Source: Vallitalea sp. | GTDB taxonomy: Bacteria > Bacillota > Clostridia > Lachnospirales > Vallitaleaceae | Assembly (NCBI GenBank): GCA_025210235.1 | Contig: JAOASG010000019.1 | Span: 1 to 64,000 of the forward strand | DNA: 64,000 bases | Direction: 5' to 3' | Shown here: piece by piece, positions 1 to 8,603 of the stretch | Numbering within the stretch: the stretch's first letter is position 1 | How the letters are laid out: each line of letters begins with the position of its first letter | Notes under the pieces: generated by a model | Told to the model about the DNA's origin: nothing | The model's input: only the letters and a program-made list of their open reading frames with translations | Databases searched by the model: none | Made by a program: the position numbers and the translations under genes

Positions 1-71
1 ATACAAAAATAATAAAAAAAATATTAAAGCAAACAAAAAAATAAAATGGTACGCATTTTTATAGCTATAAC

Positions 72-125
72 AAAAACCTTGTATCCCTTTAATTAAGAGG
101 GTTTACAAGGTTTTATTATTTTGCA
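72..125. terminator. Stem-loop terminator, probably bidirectional
   Basis: Arms AAAACCTTGTA (73-83) and TACAAGGTTTT (104-114) pair exactly, with a second CCCT/AGGG pairing inside. A T-rich stretch follows on the plus strand. It lies about 80 bases beyond the 3' end of the minus-strand sigma operon, so it most likely ends that transcript and one entering from the left. The rest of 1-203 holds nothing I can identify. Confidence 0.6.
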
Positions 126-203
126 AGTGTTAAATTCAGGTTATTAATTTTATCACTATATAATACTAATGTAAATATTACTATTAGGACTTAAAACATT
201 CAG

Positions 204-800
204 CTAATTTATTCTTTTTTCTTCTTTTTTTATTCTAAGTAATATTATTACACCAACTACTATTAGTAAAACTGGTGCTATAATACTTCTAACTACTCTT
301 AATTGACTAAATGTTAATATATCGCTAACATATTGATTTATTAACATTATTGAACCTATAATAATAAATCCGTATGCAAAATATGAAGATTTTATCTTAA
401 ATAAAGGGTTTTGATTTATTACTTCATTATTATTTATCTTATTCCTTAAATGATATGCATCAAAGAAACTATAAAACCACATTACTGCTATCATAAAAGG
501 GAATATAGGGGTAGATATTCCGTTCCCTGTTAAACAGATAATTCCAAAGAACGCTAACATTATTACCAATCCCTGTTGCATAAATCCTAAATACATTTGC
601 CCTGCACCAGGTATTATGGATAATATACCTCCCCAAAATTTATTATAATTATGATTAATATTATTACTTCCTAATTCTACATAACAATCTTTACATAGCG
701 CTTTGCTATCCTCAAAATGTGTACATTCTTTACAAATATTTTTTCCACATACTTCACATTGGTACTGACCATCTTTTTGTTCATGATAATAACAATTCAT
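204..800 (-). CDS. B-box-like zinc-finger membrane protein
   Basis: 198 residues, function unknown. The first 40 residues are a compact Cys/His cluster (C3, H6, C15, C18, C23, C26, H28, C36, C39), spaced like the B-box-type zinc fingers seen at the N-terminus of many Firmicute membrane proteins. A Gly-rich segment with GAGQMYLG near residue 66 and about four hydrophobic helices follow. It is the last gene of the minus-strand sigma operon, 14 bases after the stop of the upstream start-corrected small membrane gene's ORF limit. By position it may be part of the sensory or output side of the ECF system; that is inference. Start ATG has an AGGAGG-like site (aggaggtcagtac). Confidence 0.75.
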   Translation of the reverse strand: MNCYYHEQKDGQYQCEVCGKNICKECTHFEDSKALCKDCYVELGSNNINHNYNKFWGGILSIIPGAGQMYLGFMQQGLVIMLAFFGIICLTGNGISTPIFPFMIAVMWFYSFFDAYHLRNKINNNEVINQNPLFKIKSSYFAYGFIIIGSIMLINQYVSDILTFSQLRVVRSIIAPVLLIVVGVIILLRIKKEEKRIN

Positions 801-814
801 GTACTGACCTCCTA

Positions 815-1141
815 TTAAAATTGAATTTTACTAATTACTTGAGATAAAAAATCATTAAAAGACCATATAGTATTTTTAATATTCTCTGTAATAATAATAT
901 TGTTTTTTATAGCAATAAAATTTGTTACTAAACTTACTATACCTGTACATATAAAGCTACTTGCTAACTTCATTTGAAAATAATAATTATTCCTTGGTGT
1001 AACTTCTTTAGGTGTTAATACAGCTTCCATAATTCTATCTGTCAAATATTTATTACCCTTAATACTTTTATGATTATCTAGTAAATCTATTGTTCCTCTT
1101 ATATCTTCACTATAAAATCCCTTATACTCTTTGTATTTCAA
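815..1141 (-). CDS. Small single-pass membrane protein, possible anti-sigma factor
   Basis: About 108 residues with one hydrophobic segment in the middle (MKLASSFICTGIVSLVTNF) and a charged N-terminal part. It directly follows the ECF sigma gene and overlaps its end, the usual place and topology for a cognate anti-sigma factor. I see no zinc-binding HxxxCxxC motif, so a ZAS-type fold is not supported. An in-frame start at 1156 is possible, but GGAGGTG lies six bases before a TTG at 1141, which I prefer; overlap with the sigma gene is then about 20 bases. The anti-sigma role is inferred from context only. Confidence 0.6.
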   Translation of the reverse strand: MKYKEYKGFYSEDIRGTIDLLDNHKSIKGNKYLTDRIMEAVLTPKEVTPRNNYYFQMKLASSFICTGIVSLVTNFIAIKNNIIITENIKNTIWSFNDFLSQVISKIQF

Positions 1142-1697
1142 TGATTTCACCTCCAATGCCTTGTTCTATTAACTTATCTTTAATTTGTTTTCTTGCTCTG
1201 TATAACCTTGTTTCTACAGTTTTTATTGGTATATCCATTATATACGATATTTCCTTATAGCTTAATTGATTAAAATGATATAAAATGACAATTGATTTGT
1301 ACTTATCTTTCAAACCAAAAACAGCCTTATGAATAATTTGTTGATTTTCTTTATAAACAATAATTTCTTCTGTAGTATGCTTATTTCTCATGTCCTCTAC
1401 AGATTTATCTAATACATGAATAATACTATGTAAATTAATTTTTGTTTTCCTCTTCCAATCAAGACAAGTATTCATTGCAATTTTATATAACCATGTGGAT
1501 AATTTACTGTGACCTTTAAATCGTGGTAGAGAGTTATAAACTTTTATAAAAATTTCTTGGCTTAAATCTTCAGCATCACTGTAGTTATTGGTGAACTTAT
1601 ATGCCATCGTTAAAAAATAGGACTGGTACTCTGTAACCAATTGTCTAAAGGCTATTTGATCTTGTCTTTTTAATTGCTCTATATAATTTTCATCCAA
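1122..1697 (-). CDS. ECF-type RNA polymerase sigma factor
   Basis: 191 residues. Region 2 (about 25-90) carries DAEDLSQEIFIKVY and STWLYKIAMNTCLDWKR, typical of sigma-70 family group 4 proteins; region 4 (about 128-178) carries the helix-turn-helix LSYKEISYIMDIPIKTVETRL. It directs polymerase to a small set of promoters, probably including its own operon. It sits downstream of the membrane DUF4097-type gene (gap 56 bases) and is coupled to the next gene by overlap. The upstream DUF4097 protein and downstream membrane proteins suggest a cell-envelope signal. Family assignment is firm; the regulon is unknown. Confidence 0.93.
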   Translation of the reverse strand: MDENYIEQLKRQDQIAFRQLVTEYQSYFLTMAYKFTNNYSDAEDLSQEIFIKVYNSLPRFKGHSKLSTWLYKIAMNTCLDWKRKTKINLHSIIHVLDKSVEDMRNKHTTEEIIVYKENQQIIHKAVFGLKDKYKSIVILYHFNQLSYKEISYIMDIPIKTVETRLYRARKQIKDKLIEQGIGGEIIEIQRV

Positions 1698-1753
1698 CTA
1701 ACCACCACCTACTTTTCCTTACCTATTATTTAATCAAAACTACATTCAATTAT

Positions 1754-3148
1754 TTATTTAATTATTATATCTCCATGGTTTGAATTCATAATAATTGAAT
1801 TGGTAGAATCTCCTTGTATACTATTTACTAATTGTAAATTGTTATCTTTATTTATTTCAAAATCTATTATTGAATTTATATTACCATGTTCAGCTCGTAA
1901 ATCAAATTTTCCTTGCTGATTATTTGGTATATTTATCTTAATACTTCCATGAGTACTATCAATATCTACATTTTTTAGCAGAATATCATAATTATCTAGG
2001 TTAATACTACCATGAGTACTATTAATCTTAATATTACCTTTAATCTTTTCTAAATCTATACTACCATGTTCATTTACTAAATTAATATTTGAACTAATAT
2101 TTTTTAAATCTATTTTATTATGTGTAGTTTCAATATCAGCCTCTCCATTTACACCATCTACTTTTACCTCGGTATGCTCTGCTACTATTTCAACGTTTTT
2201 ATCAATTTTATTACCCTCTACTTCTCCGTGGGATTGTTTTACTATAACGTTCCCTTTAATGTTTTTAAAAATAGTTGAACTATGTCTATTTTTTATATCT
2301 ATATCAGAATCAATATTTTCTACATTTATTCTCCCATGACTATTTGTAACTTTTGTTACACCCGTTATATTATCAATATGTATATTACCATGTTTATTTT
2401 CAACAATTAATTCATTATCAATATTCTCAATCTCAATATTACCATGACTATTTTTTATAATGGACTTCCTAATAATATCTTCTGCTATTATGTCACCATG
2501 ACTGTTGTTTAGTTTAATATCTAAATGCTTAGGTACCTCAATAGTAAAATCCACATATACTATTGTATCAGAATAATTAAATATTTTATTATTTGTTTTT
2601 ATATCTAATGTATTTCCCATACTCTTGTCAATATTTATTATATTGTTAGTCAAAACCATTGCTTCTTCTTCTTCTTTATAAGTGCTAACTCTTATTACTG
2701 CTTTAATAATAACATCATCTGTTTCTACTGCCTGTATTTCAATACTACCTTTATCATTATCTACATTGAGCAAATTAAACTTCTCTGCGTTTTCAATATA
2801 ATCTTTAGTCACTTCAAATTCATTTCTGTCTTCAAATATTCCTCTTATCCAGTAATTAGAATATCCGTCTAATACATGTATACTAGAAAATAAAAAAGAA
2901 GTACTATATATTATTATTAATAATATAATAGACGAAACACTTATCTTAATAGCTATATTATCCTCAGATTTTCTATAAAACCAATCAAAAAATATAAATT
3001 CAATACCTATTAAAATTATACTAACTGCAGACATAACTTTTAGAATTTGGAAAACATCAATAAAATAAAAATTATTTAATAAAAGAATTACTCCTAATGC
3101 TATCAGAGTTATTGCTAATGTAATAGTCCCTACTTTTTTTCGTTTCAT
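1754..3148 (-). CDS. DUF4097-type beta-solenoid membrane protein with a histidine ladder
   Basis: 464 residues. The N-terminus (about 1-95) has three to four hydrophobic helices in a LiaI/LiaF-like arrangement. From about residue 130 to the end the chain is a run of 20-22 residue beta turns, as in the DUF4097 'putative adhesin' family. Unusually, nearly every turn from about 215 on places His at the same corner: HGDI, HGNI (three), HGRI, HGEV, HGSI (three), HGDI and variants HSST, HTEV, HNKI. First gene of the sigma operon; AAAGGATGTAA precedes its ATG. Probable role is envelope sensing or binding outside the membrane; metal binding by the His row is speculation. Confidence 0.8.
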   Translation of the reverse strand: MKRKKVGTITLAITLIALGVILLLNNFYFIDVFQILKVMSAVSIILIGIEFIFFDWFYRKSEDNIAIKISVSSIILLIIIYSTSFLFSSIHVLDGYSNYWIRGIFEDRNEFEVTKDYIENAEKFNLLNVDNDKGSIEIQAVETDDVIIKAVIRVSTYKEEEEAMVLTNNIINIDKSMGNTLDIKTNNKIFNYSDTIVYVDFTIEVPKHLDIKLNNSHGDIIAEDIIRKSIIKNSHGNIEIENIDNELIVENKHGNIHIDNITGVTKVTNSHGRINVENIDSDIDIKNRHSSTIFKNIKGNVIVKQSHGEVEGNKIDKNVEIVAEHTEVKVDGVNGEADIETTHNKIDLKNISSNINLVNEHGSIDLEKIKGNIKINSTHGSINLDNYDILLKNVDIDSTHGSIKINIPNNQQGKFDLRAEHGNINSIIDFEINKDNNLQLVNSIQGDSTNSIIMNSNHGDIIIK

Positions 3149-3177
3149 TTACATCCTTTCCTTTCGTTGTTATTTAA

Positions 3178-3368
3178 TTTAAGTAATTGCCAAAACTAGA
3201 ACAAAGAGTTACGCCTCGTTATTTCTCTTATATAAAAATAAAAAAACGCCTAATAATGAATTAATTATTAAAACAAGTCCTCTGTTTAATAATTGTTTCA
3301 TACATTTAGACGTTAGATTAAAAAATATCCCTTCACTTTTTTTTATTTTTTAAGTAATTACAAAACTA
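3178..3368. repeat. Gene-free stretch with direct repeats flanking a stem-loop
   Basis: Two near-identical words, TTTAAGTAATTGCCAAAACTA at about 3178 and TTTTAAGTAATTACAAAACTA at about 3349, flank a stem formed by ATTATTAAAACA and TGTTTAATAAT with outer AACGCCTAA/TTTAGACGTT pairing (about 3246-3314). This separates the EIIC-like gene from the sigma operon, so it may hold a terminator and the operon promoter. The flanking repeats could mark a decayed small element. Confidence 0.35.
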
Positions 3369-3400
3369 CATAAAGTTGATTTTTTATTATTATATTTATT

Positions 3401-4489
3401 TTATAAACTTAGTTTCATATCTCCATATTTAATCCATCCTATTTTCCTAAGATATTCCGATAGTGCAAGTGTCATTATTGCTGGTAATATAATATGTAAT
3501 ATTAGTATCTTTACCATTAAAACAGTTGCTGATTCACTTCCAATCATTGTATTCCATGTCATTATTTGTCCAACTAATCCAGATGTACCCATTCCTCCTC
3601 CATATGCATTATTCTCCATTTTCAATACCGTTGTAGAAATTGGTCCAAGTATTGCACTTACAACAATTGGAGGTATCCATATTCTTGGATTCTTTACTAT
3701 ATTAGGTACTTGTAACATAGATGTTCCTAGTCCCTGGGCCATAACACCGTTAATTTTATTTTCTCTATAACTTGTTACAGCAAAACCTACCATTTGTGTT
3801 GCACAACCTACTGTGGCGGCACCAGCAGTTATTCCACTTAAATTAAGAATAATTGATAAGGCAGCTGAGCTAATTGGCAGTGTTAAAATAATACCCATCA
3901 ATACAGAAACTAACATACCCATTATAATAGGTTGTTGTATTGTAGCAAATTCAATAATATCACCTAACCATTTCATAAATGAAGATATCGATGGTCCAAT
4001 TAATAACCCTATAGTACTACCTGATATAATAGTTATCATAGGTGTGAGTATTATATCAATTTTCGTTTTTCCTGCTATTAGTCTCCCTATCTCAATTCCA
4101 AAAATAACTGCAATAAAAGCTCCAAGAGGTTCTCCTGGACCAATAAGTAATACATTTCCATTAACAAATGCTTGTCCACTAATAATTTTACCTGCATATG
4201 CTCCCACAAGACCTGTAACTGCTGAAGAATACATTACTAAATTTGTCGCTTTTAATTTATGCGATACCCCAACACCTATTCCTGCTCCTGTTAATATACT
4301 AGCTATTGACCCTATTTGAGTTAAACTAATCCCAATTCTATTTTCTCCTACTAAAGAACCTATTTGCTTTATAATCAGTCCTATAATTAACGTTGAAAAT
4401 AGGCCTAGCGCCATCCCACTTAAACCTTCAATGAAATATCTATTCACAATTCTGTTAAATATTACATTGATTTTTCTTTTTTTATTCAT
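3401..4489 (-). CDS. EIIC-like membrane transporter (PTS_EIIC_2 type), possibly NiaR-regulated
   Basis: 362 residues with about nine to ten hydrophobic helices separated by Gly-rich loops (GSIASILTGAGIGVGVSHKL, IGPGEPLGAF). It resembles the PTS_EIIC_2 group of membrane proteins annotated as sugar PTS subunit IIC. No IIA or IIB partner is encoded nearby, so sugar phosphotransfer is not supported by context. It lies 60 bases downstream of niaR with a candidate NiaR operator in that gap, which suggests uptake of nicotinate, nicotinamide or a related precursor. Start ATG preceded by AAAGGATG. Fold and family are fairly sure, substrate is inference. Confidence 0.75.
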   Translation of the reverse strand: MNKKRKINVIFNRIVNRYFIEGLSGMALGLFSTLIIGLIIKQIGSLVGENRIGISLTQIGSIASILTGAGIGVGVSHKLKATNLVMYSSAVTGLVGAYAGKIISGQAFVNGNVLLIGPGEPLGAFIAVIFGIEIGRLIAGKTKIDIILTPMITIISGSTIGLLIGPSISSFMKWLGDIIEFATIQQPIIMGMLVSVLMGIILTLPISSAALSIILNLSGITAGAATVGCATQMVGFAVTSYRENKINGVMAQGLGTSMLQVPNIVKNPRIWIPPIVVSAILGPISTTVLKMENNAYGGGMGTSGLVGQIMTWNTMIGSESATVLMVKILILHIILPAIMTLALSEYLRKIGWIKYGDMKLSL

Positions 4490-4517
4490 AATAACATCCT
4501 TTCTTATTTAATGTATA

Positions 4518-4535
4518 TACATGTGTCTTGTCACC
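4518..4535. promoter_or_regulatory. Candidate NiaR operator
   Basis: The imperfect palindrome TACATGTGTCTTGTCACC lies between niaR and the EIIC-like gene, about 30 bases before the latter's start. Its core GTGTCTTGTCAC resembles the GTGTCTTGACAC-like core I recall for NiaR/YrxA operators of Firmicutes. The recalled motif was not checked against a database. Confidence 0.5.
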
Positions 4536-4549
4536 CTATGATAAAAATT

Positions 4550-5065
4550 TTATATTAAAAAACCCTTTTTGTAAAGTTCTTTTTCTACTTGATCCAATAT
4601 TTTGGCATTATTAGCTTTTATTAGATGATAATGTTCACCATTTTTTAATCTCATAAGAGGTACTGATTTATTCTTTTGAAGCTTATCTATAAAATCTTCT
4701 ATATGTTTTCTAGATGATAACATAAGGTTAGCTGTTATCTCACCATAAACAGGATGAATGACCATAACATTTACTACAGTTGCGCCAAAATCTATTATAG
4801 TTACTAATTCATCTCTTATATCCTCCTGTGTATGTTTAACCGCTAATAACTTCGTGTATTCTTTTTTATTTTCATATATCATATAACCATTAGATGTTGA
4901 TATAATTTTACATCCTGTAGCTCTAAGTAGAGCTATATCCTGGACAATTACTTGACGACTAACTGAGTATAACTTTGCCAATTTAGAACCTGTAATTGGT
5001 TCGTCACTTTTTCTTAAATCACTTTTTATATTATCCCTTCTATTTGCTCCTTCCATGGTATTCAC
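4550..5065 (-). CDS. niaR: NiaR niacin-responsive transcriptional repressor (HTH_11 + 3H domain)
   Basis: 171 residues, full length for the family. Residues 8-62 form a winged helix (SRQVIVQDIALLRATG as recognition region); 75-171 form the 3H domain. H78, E86, H145 and H147 match, offset by one, the metal-binding His/Glu/His/His set I recall from the Thermotoga maritima NiaR structure. NiaR binds nicotinate and represses NAD precursor uptake or synthesis genes. The only gene directly downstream is the EIIC-like membrane protein, making it the likely target. No second operator is evident upstream of niaR itself, so autoregulation is not shown. Confidence 0.88.
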   Translation of the reverse strand: MNTMEGANRRDNIKSDLRKSDEPITGSKLAKLYSVSRQVIVQDIALLRATGCKIISTSNGYMIYENKKEYTKLLAVKHTQEDIRDELVTIIDFGATVVNVMVIHPVYGEITANLMLSSRKHIEDFIDKLQKNKSVPLMRLKNGEHYHLIKANNAKILDQVEKELYKKGFLI

Positions 5066-5444
5066 CTCTTTCGATTTTTCTTTGTTACTAATGAATTATA
5101 ACATATTATTATATTTCCTGCACCTTTGCTGTTTCCAAAATTTGATTAAATTATATTTGGCTTTTTAGTTACACTAATATTATAATCAAAAAACATATTA
5201 CTTCTAATTTTAATCATAAAGTTCTTTAATTGCAAATGAGGATTTACTACCATATTTACTAAAAAAATATCTTTTATAAAATAAAAAAGTTGCAGCATAT
5301 TTGTATAGCATATATAATAAACTTTAACAAAAGCAAAATAAATACTAGAATATTTATGTTGGAAAGTTGAGTAAATAATTTTTAAATACGTTTTATAACG
5401 TTCAACATATTAATTAAAAATTTCCAATAGAGAGGATAATTTAT
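5066..5444. other. Intergenic stretch with promoters and a MITE end
   Basis: A 379-base AT-rich gap between the divergent niaR and 5445 genes. It contains no ORF I can support. Its only recognisable content is the degenerate end of the MITE family described at 30.8-37.5 kb (5345-5372) and presumably both promoters. Confidence 0.5.
5345..5372. mobile_element. Degenerate end of the window's MITE-like element
   Basis: The bases ending in GTTGGAAAGTTGAGT, preceded by TAGAATATTTAT, match the conserved right end of the copies at 30.9, 34.9 and 37.4 kb (TAGAATATTGATGTGGG then AAAGTTGAGT) at all but about two positions. I could not find the opposite end, so this looks like a truncated relic. Confidence 0.55.
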
Positions 5445-5744
5445 ATGTTTAGACTTTGGGGAAAAGTATATAAGAACAATAAAATTATAAAAGATACTAT
5501 TATAGAATTACATGATGACGATATCTCTAAAGATGATTTAACTAATAATTGTCTTGATAAAATATGTTATGAGTTTGACCTTCAACATCCTATGTGGTTA
5601 AATGATAATCAAAAAGATTACCCAGTATATGGCAAAACTTCTTTTAATCAAGACCATTTCATTGAACAAATTGATTTTGATTATCTAGAAATTGAAATAA
5701 TTCCAGATGAAAAACAAAAGAAACGCCTTAAAATAAGAAGATAA
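5445..5744 (+). CDS. Conserved small hypothetical protein
   Basis: 99 residues, acidic in the middle and basic at the C-terminus (KQKKRLKIRR). No membrane segment, signal peptide or recognised domain. The ATG has AGAGAGG eight to ten bases before it, and the reading frame ends just before a strong terminator shared with pgi, so it is very likely a real gene. It resembles short uncharacterised proteins common in Clostridia with the pattern MxRLWGKVxKxNKI; I cannot assign a function. Confidence 0.7.
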   Translation: MFRLWGKVYKNNKIIKDTIIELHDDDISKDDLTNNCLDKICYEFDLQHPMWLNDNQKDYPVYGKTSFNQDHFIEQIDFDYLEIEIIPDEKQKKRLKIRR

Positions 5745-5758
5745 TAACTTTTATACTT

Positions 5759-5789
5759 AAATAAGCAGAATATAATATTCTGCTTATTT
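5759..5789. terminator. Bidirectional terminator between convergent genes
   Basis: A perfect 14-bp stem, AAATAAGCAGAATA (5759-5772) and its complement (5776-5789), with a three-base loop. A/T-rich flanks lie on both sides. It sits between the convergent 5445 gene and pgi. Confidence 0.8.
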
Positions 5790-5817
5790 ATAATAATTTA
5801 TTTAATTATCTACACTG

Positions 5818-7254
5818 TTAAATTATATATTTATCATTCTTTTCTGGTCGTTTATCAAGTTCCTCTTTTTTCTCTTCATAACCTGGTCTACCAAACATAG
5901 CATATGTTGCATTCTTTCCTTCTTCAACTCCTGGTTGGTCAAAGGCATTGATATTTAATAATTCTCCTGCAAAGCCAGTCGCTACTTCAAATAAATATAA
6001 CAACTGTCCAAGTGTAAACTCATTTACTTCTGGTAAAGTTATTGTCATATTTGATTGTCCTGCTTTTAGTAATGCATATTCAGTTGCCATTTGTTCAGTT
6101 TGGATTAATTTATTATGAGTAGCTCCACCTAAAAATCCAAGACTAGGTATATCGCTATAAATGTTTGGAATAGTTAATGATGTTTTGTAATTATTTACAC
6201 CAACAAATACTATAACTTTATCTTTAGGTCCTTCTGCATATAATTGAACTTGAGAATGTTGATCAGTAGCTCCTAAAGCTCTTACAGGAGTTTGACCTAC
6301 GTTCACTACTTTTCCTTCATTATCATATTTTTTACCAAGAGATTCTGCCCATAATTGAGCATACCAATCACCAATATATTTTAATGAATCTGTATAAGGC
6401 ATAACTACAGATATATTCTTTCCTTTTTTCATACCTAAGTAATTAAGAATAGCGTACATAGATGCTGGGTTTTTAAATGTATTATCTGTTTTACATAATT
6501 CATCCATATAAGCTGCTCCAGCTAATAATTGTTCAATATCTATTCCACACATAGCAGCTGGTAATAACCCTACTGGTGTAAGTTCTGAAAATCTTCCTCC
6601 AACTCCTGCTGGAATTATAAAGCTTTTGTATCCTTCTTTATCTGCTATTGGTCTAAGATTACCATTTTTAGCATCTGTTGTACAAACAATATGTTTCTTA
6701 GCCTTTTCTCCTAGTTTTTCTTCTAAAATCTCTTTTATAATCATAAATTGTGACATAGTTTCAGATGTACTACCTGATTTAGTAATAACATTAAATAAAG
6801 TTGTTTCTAAATCAACTATATCAAATAAAGAAACTAGTTTTTCAGGATCAATATTATCCATTACATAGAGTTTAGGATAACCGCCTCTTTTTTCTTTTGA
6901 TAACTCATTATAATATGGATGATTTATTGCTTGTTGTACTGCTATTGGTCCTAACGCTGAACCACCAATACCAAGTACTACAAATGTTTCAAATTCATCT
7001 TTTACGCTATTTACATATTCATTAATATCTTTTACAACTTCAGTTTGGTTATATGGTAATTCTCTCCAGTCCATTCCACCATTAGCTCTTTTTTCTTTCA
7101 TAGCTTTTTCAGCTTTTTCTATTTGAAGTTCCATATCAGCTATTTCAGATTCATTAATGCCACTTTCTCCAACGTAAGATGTCATCATATTGTTAAAGTC
7201 AAATCTTACTCTCATGCTATCTTGCCAGTCTTTTTTCTCAAATTGCTTGGACAT
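5818..7254 (-). CDS. pgi: Glucose-6-phosphate isomerase
   Basis: 478 residues; interconverts glucose 6-phosphate and fructose 6-phosphate in glycolysis. GIGGSALGP (95-103), VITKSGSTSET (about 161), GGRFSELTPVG (about 223) and GATDQHSQVQ (about 337) are the sugar-phosphate-binding and catalytic signatures of the SIS-fold enzyme. The C-terminus is slightly extended with a charged tail (EEKKEELDKRPEKND) relative to the 445-450 residue Bacillus type. It is monocistronic: the terminator at 5759 follows and about 210 bases separate it from the next gene. Start ATG follows AGGAGGTACATAA. Confidence 0.97.
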   Translation of the reverse strand: MSKQFEKKDWQDSMRVRFDFNNMMTSYVGESGINESEIADMELQIEKAEKAMKEKRANGGMDWRELPYNQTEVVKDINEYVNSVKDEFETFVVLGIGGSALGPIAVQQAINHPYYNELSKEKRGGYPKLYVMDNIDPEKLVSLFDIVDLETTLFNVITKSGSTSETMSQFMIIKEILEEKLGEKAKKHIVCTTDAKNGNLRPIADKEGYKSFIIPAGVGGRFSELTPVGLLPAAMCGIDIEQLLAGAAYMDELCKTDNTFKNPASMYAILNYLGMKKGKNISVVMPYTDSLKYIGDWYAQLWAESLGKKYDNEGKVVNVGQTPVRALGATDQHSQVQLYAEGPKDKVIVFVGVNNYKTSLTIPNIYSDIPSLGFLGGATHNKLIQTEQMATEYALLKAGQSNMTITLPEVNEFTLGQLLYLFEVATGFAGELLNINAFDQPGVEEGKNATYAMFGRPGYEEKKEELDKRPEKNDKYII

Positions 7255-7466
7255 TTATGTACCTCCTATTATTCGTTATTTAAGTCCATATATTATATTA
7301 TTTACAAAAAAATATAAATATTTCTTGTATACTAATTAAACATTTACTTCTAACTAGCTTTCCCACTGCAAAAGTAATCTAATTTATAGTGTTTTATCTC
7401 ATAATAAATTATATATAATACACTTGTTTTTGTAAAGAGTTCTATAAAAAGTAATGAAATCTATAT

Positions 7467-8603
7467 TTACTCCAATTCATATAGGTTTCCAAATCTATAT
7501 CCTTCTTCTTTTAATGATTTAAGAATATCATCAAGTGCTTCTGTATTAGATGATGATACAGCATGTAATAATATAATCATACCAGGGTGAGAATTTTGCA
7601 TTACGTGATTATAAGCGTATTCTTTTCCTTTTTGGGCATTAGTATACCAATCTGCATACGCAACGCTATAAAATATGGATTTATATCCTAATTTTCTCGT
7701 TAAATACAGAGTTCTTTCACTATATTCTCCATTGGGCGGTCTGAAAAAAGTATCAATTTTATATCCTGTAACTTCTTCAAAATATCTAGCATTCTCTACT
7801 ATTTCATACTCTACCTTTTCATCTGATAATTCATGCATGTTTGTATGGTTAACAGAATGGTTTCCAACTATATGTCCTTCTTCTTTCATTCTTATTGCTA
7901 GCTCTTTATTTTTCTCTAAAAAATCTTTTGTTACAAAAAAAGTTGCTTTAATATCATTAGCTTTTAATGTATCTAAAATTGATGGCGTATACCCGTTTTC
8001 ATATCCTTCATCAAAAGTTAGATATGCTACTTTTTCTTCTGTATCTACTGCGTAGTACCCACCATATTTTTTTATATCAATTTTATTATATGCTATAGGT
8101 TTTATATGTTCTTTATTTCTTTTCCATGTCCAACCATAACCTTGATTTGATAAAGTTGATGTATCCACATTCATATCAAAGTTATCTTCATCACTACTTC
8201 CTTGTGGAATCTCTTCTTTATCATTCTCTTTTTCTTCATTACTTTCTTCTTTATCGTCTTCTTTTTTTTCGTCATTAATATCATTATTTTTTTCTATTTT
8301 ATTAACTTCATCCTCTTTTGTTGTATCTTTATCCTCTATAATATTATCAACTTCCTGATGTTCTTGCTTTATTGTAGTTTTTTTATTATCATTCCCTTGT
8401 TCCGGTTCTTTATCTTTATTAACTATATCATCATTATTCTTAAAAGCCTGTCCCTTATTAACATTATTTTGTTGCTGGGTATCTCCTGAAATCTTATTTC
8501 CTAAAGAAAGTCCTAAACAAACTGCTGAAATAACTAATATAAATATTACTAATGCTTTAGGCATTTTATTATTTTTCTTATTTTTTTTCTTCTTATTTGC
8601 CAT
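7467..8603 (-). CDS. PdaA-like polysaccharide deacetylase, membrane anchored
   Basis: 378 residues. A basic N-terminus and hydrophobic segment (about 14-34) give a membrane anchor or uncleaved signal; residues 45-145 are a Lys/Glu/Asp/Asn-rich linker; the catalytic NodB domain occupies about 150-378. Visible motifs are TFDEGYENGY (about 194; catalytic Asp plus the Glu replacing the second Asp, as in PdaA), HSVNH (about 248, metal ligands), FRPPNGEYS (about 289) and ILLHAVS (about 349). PdaA makes muramic delta-lactam in spore cortex; this is the likely role in a sporeformer, although a vegetative peptidoglycan deacetylase is possible. GGAGGGAATGTAA precedes the ATG. Confidence 0.88.
   Translation of the reverse strand: MANKKKKNKKNNKMPKALVIFILVISAVCLGLSLGNKISGDTQQQNNVNKGQAFKNNDDIVNKDKEPEQGNDNKKTTIKQEHQEVDNIIEDKDTTKEDEVNKIEKNNDINDEKKEDDKEESNEEKENDKEEIPQGSSDEDNFDMNVDTSTLSNQGYGWTWKRNKEHIKPIAYNKIDIKKYGGYYAVDTEEKVAYLTFDEGYENGYTPSILDTLKANDIKATFFVTKDFLEKNKELAIRMKEEGHIVGNHSVNHTNMHELSDEKVEYEIVENARYFEEVTGYKIDTFFRPPNGEYSERTLYLTRKLGYKSIFYSVAYADWYTNAQKGKEYAYNHVMQNSHPGMIILLHAVSSSNTEALDDILKSLKEEGYRFGNLYELE

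Noticed and set aside
3813..4319. Plus-strand 168-codon frame opposite the EIIC-like gene
   Set aside because: Shadow of a hydrophobic Gly/Ala-rich gene; Pro/Ile-rich with no ribosome site or family pattern.
8202..8489. Plus-strand frame encoding a Phe/Ile-rich 'membrane' protein
   Set aside because: It is the complement of the Lys/Glu/Asp-rich linker of the PdaA-like deacetylase and has no ribosome site.
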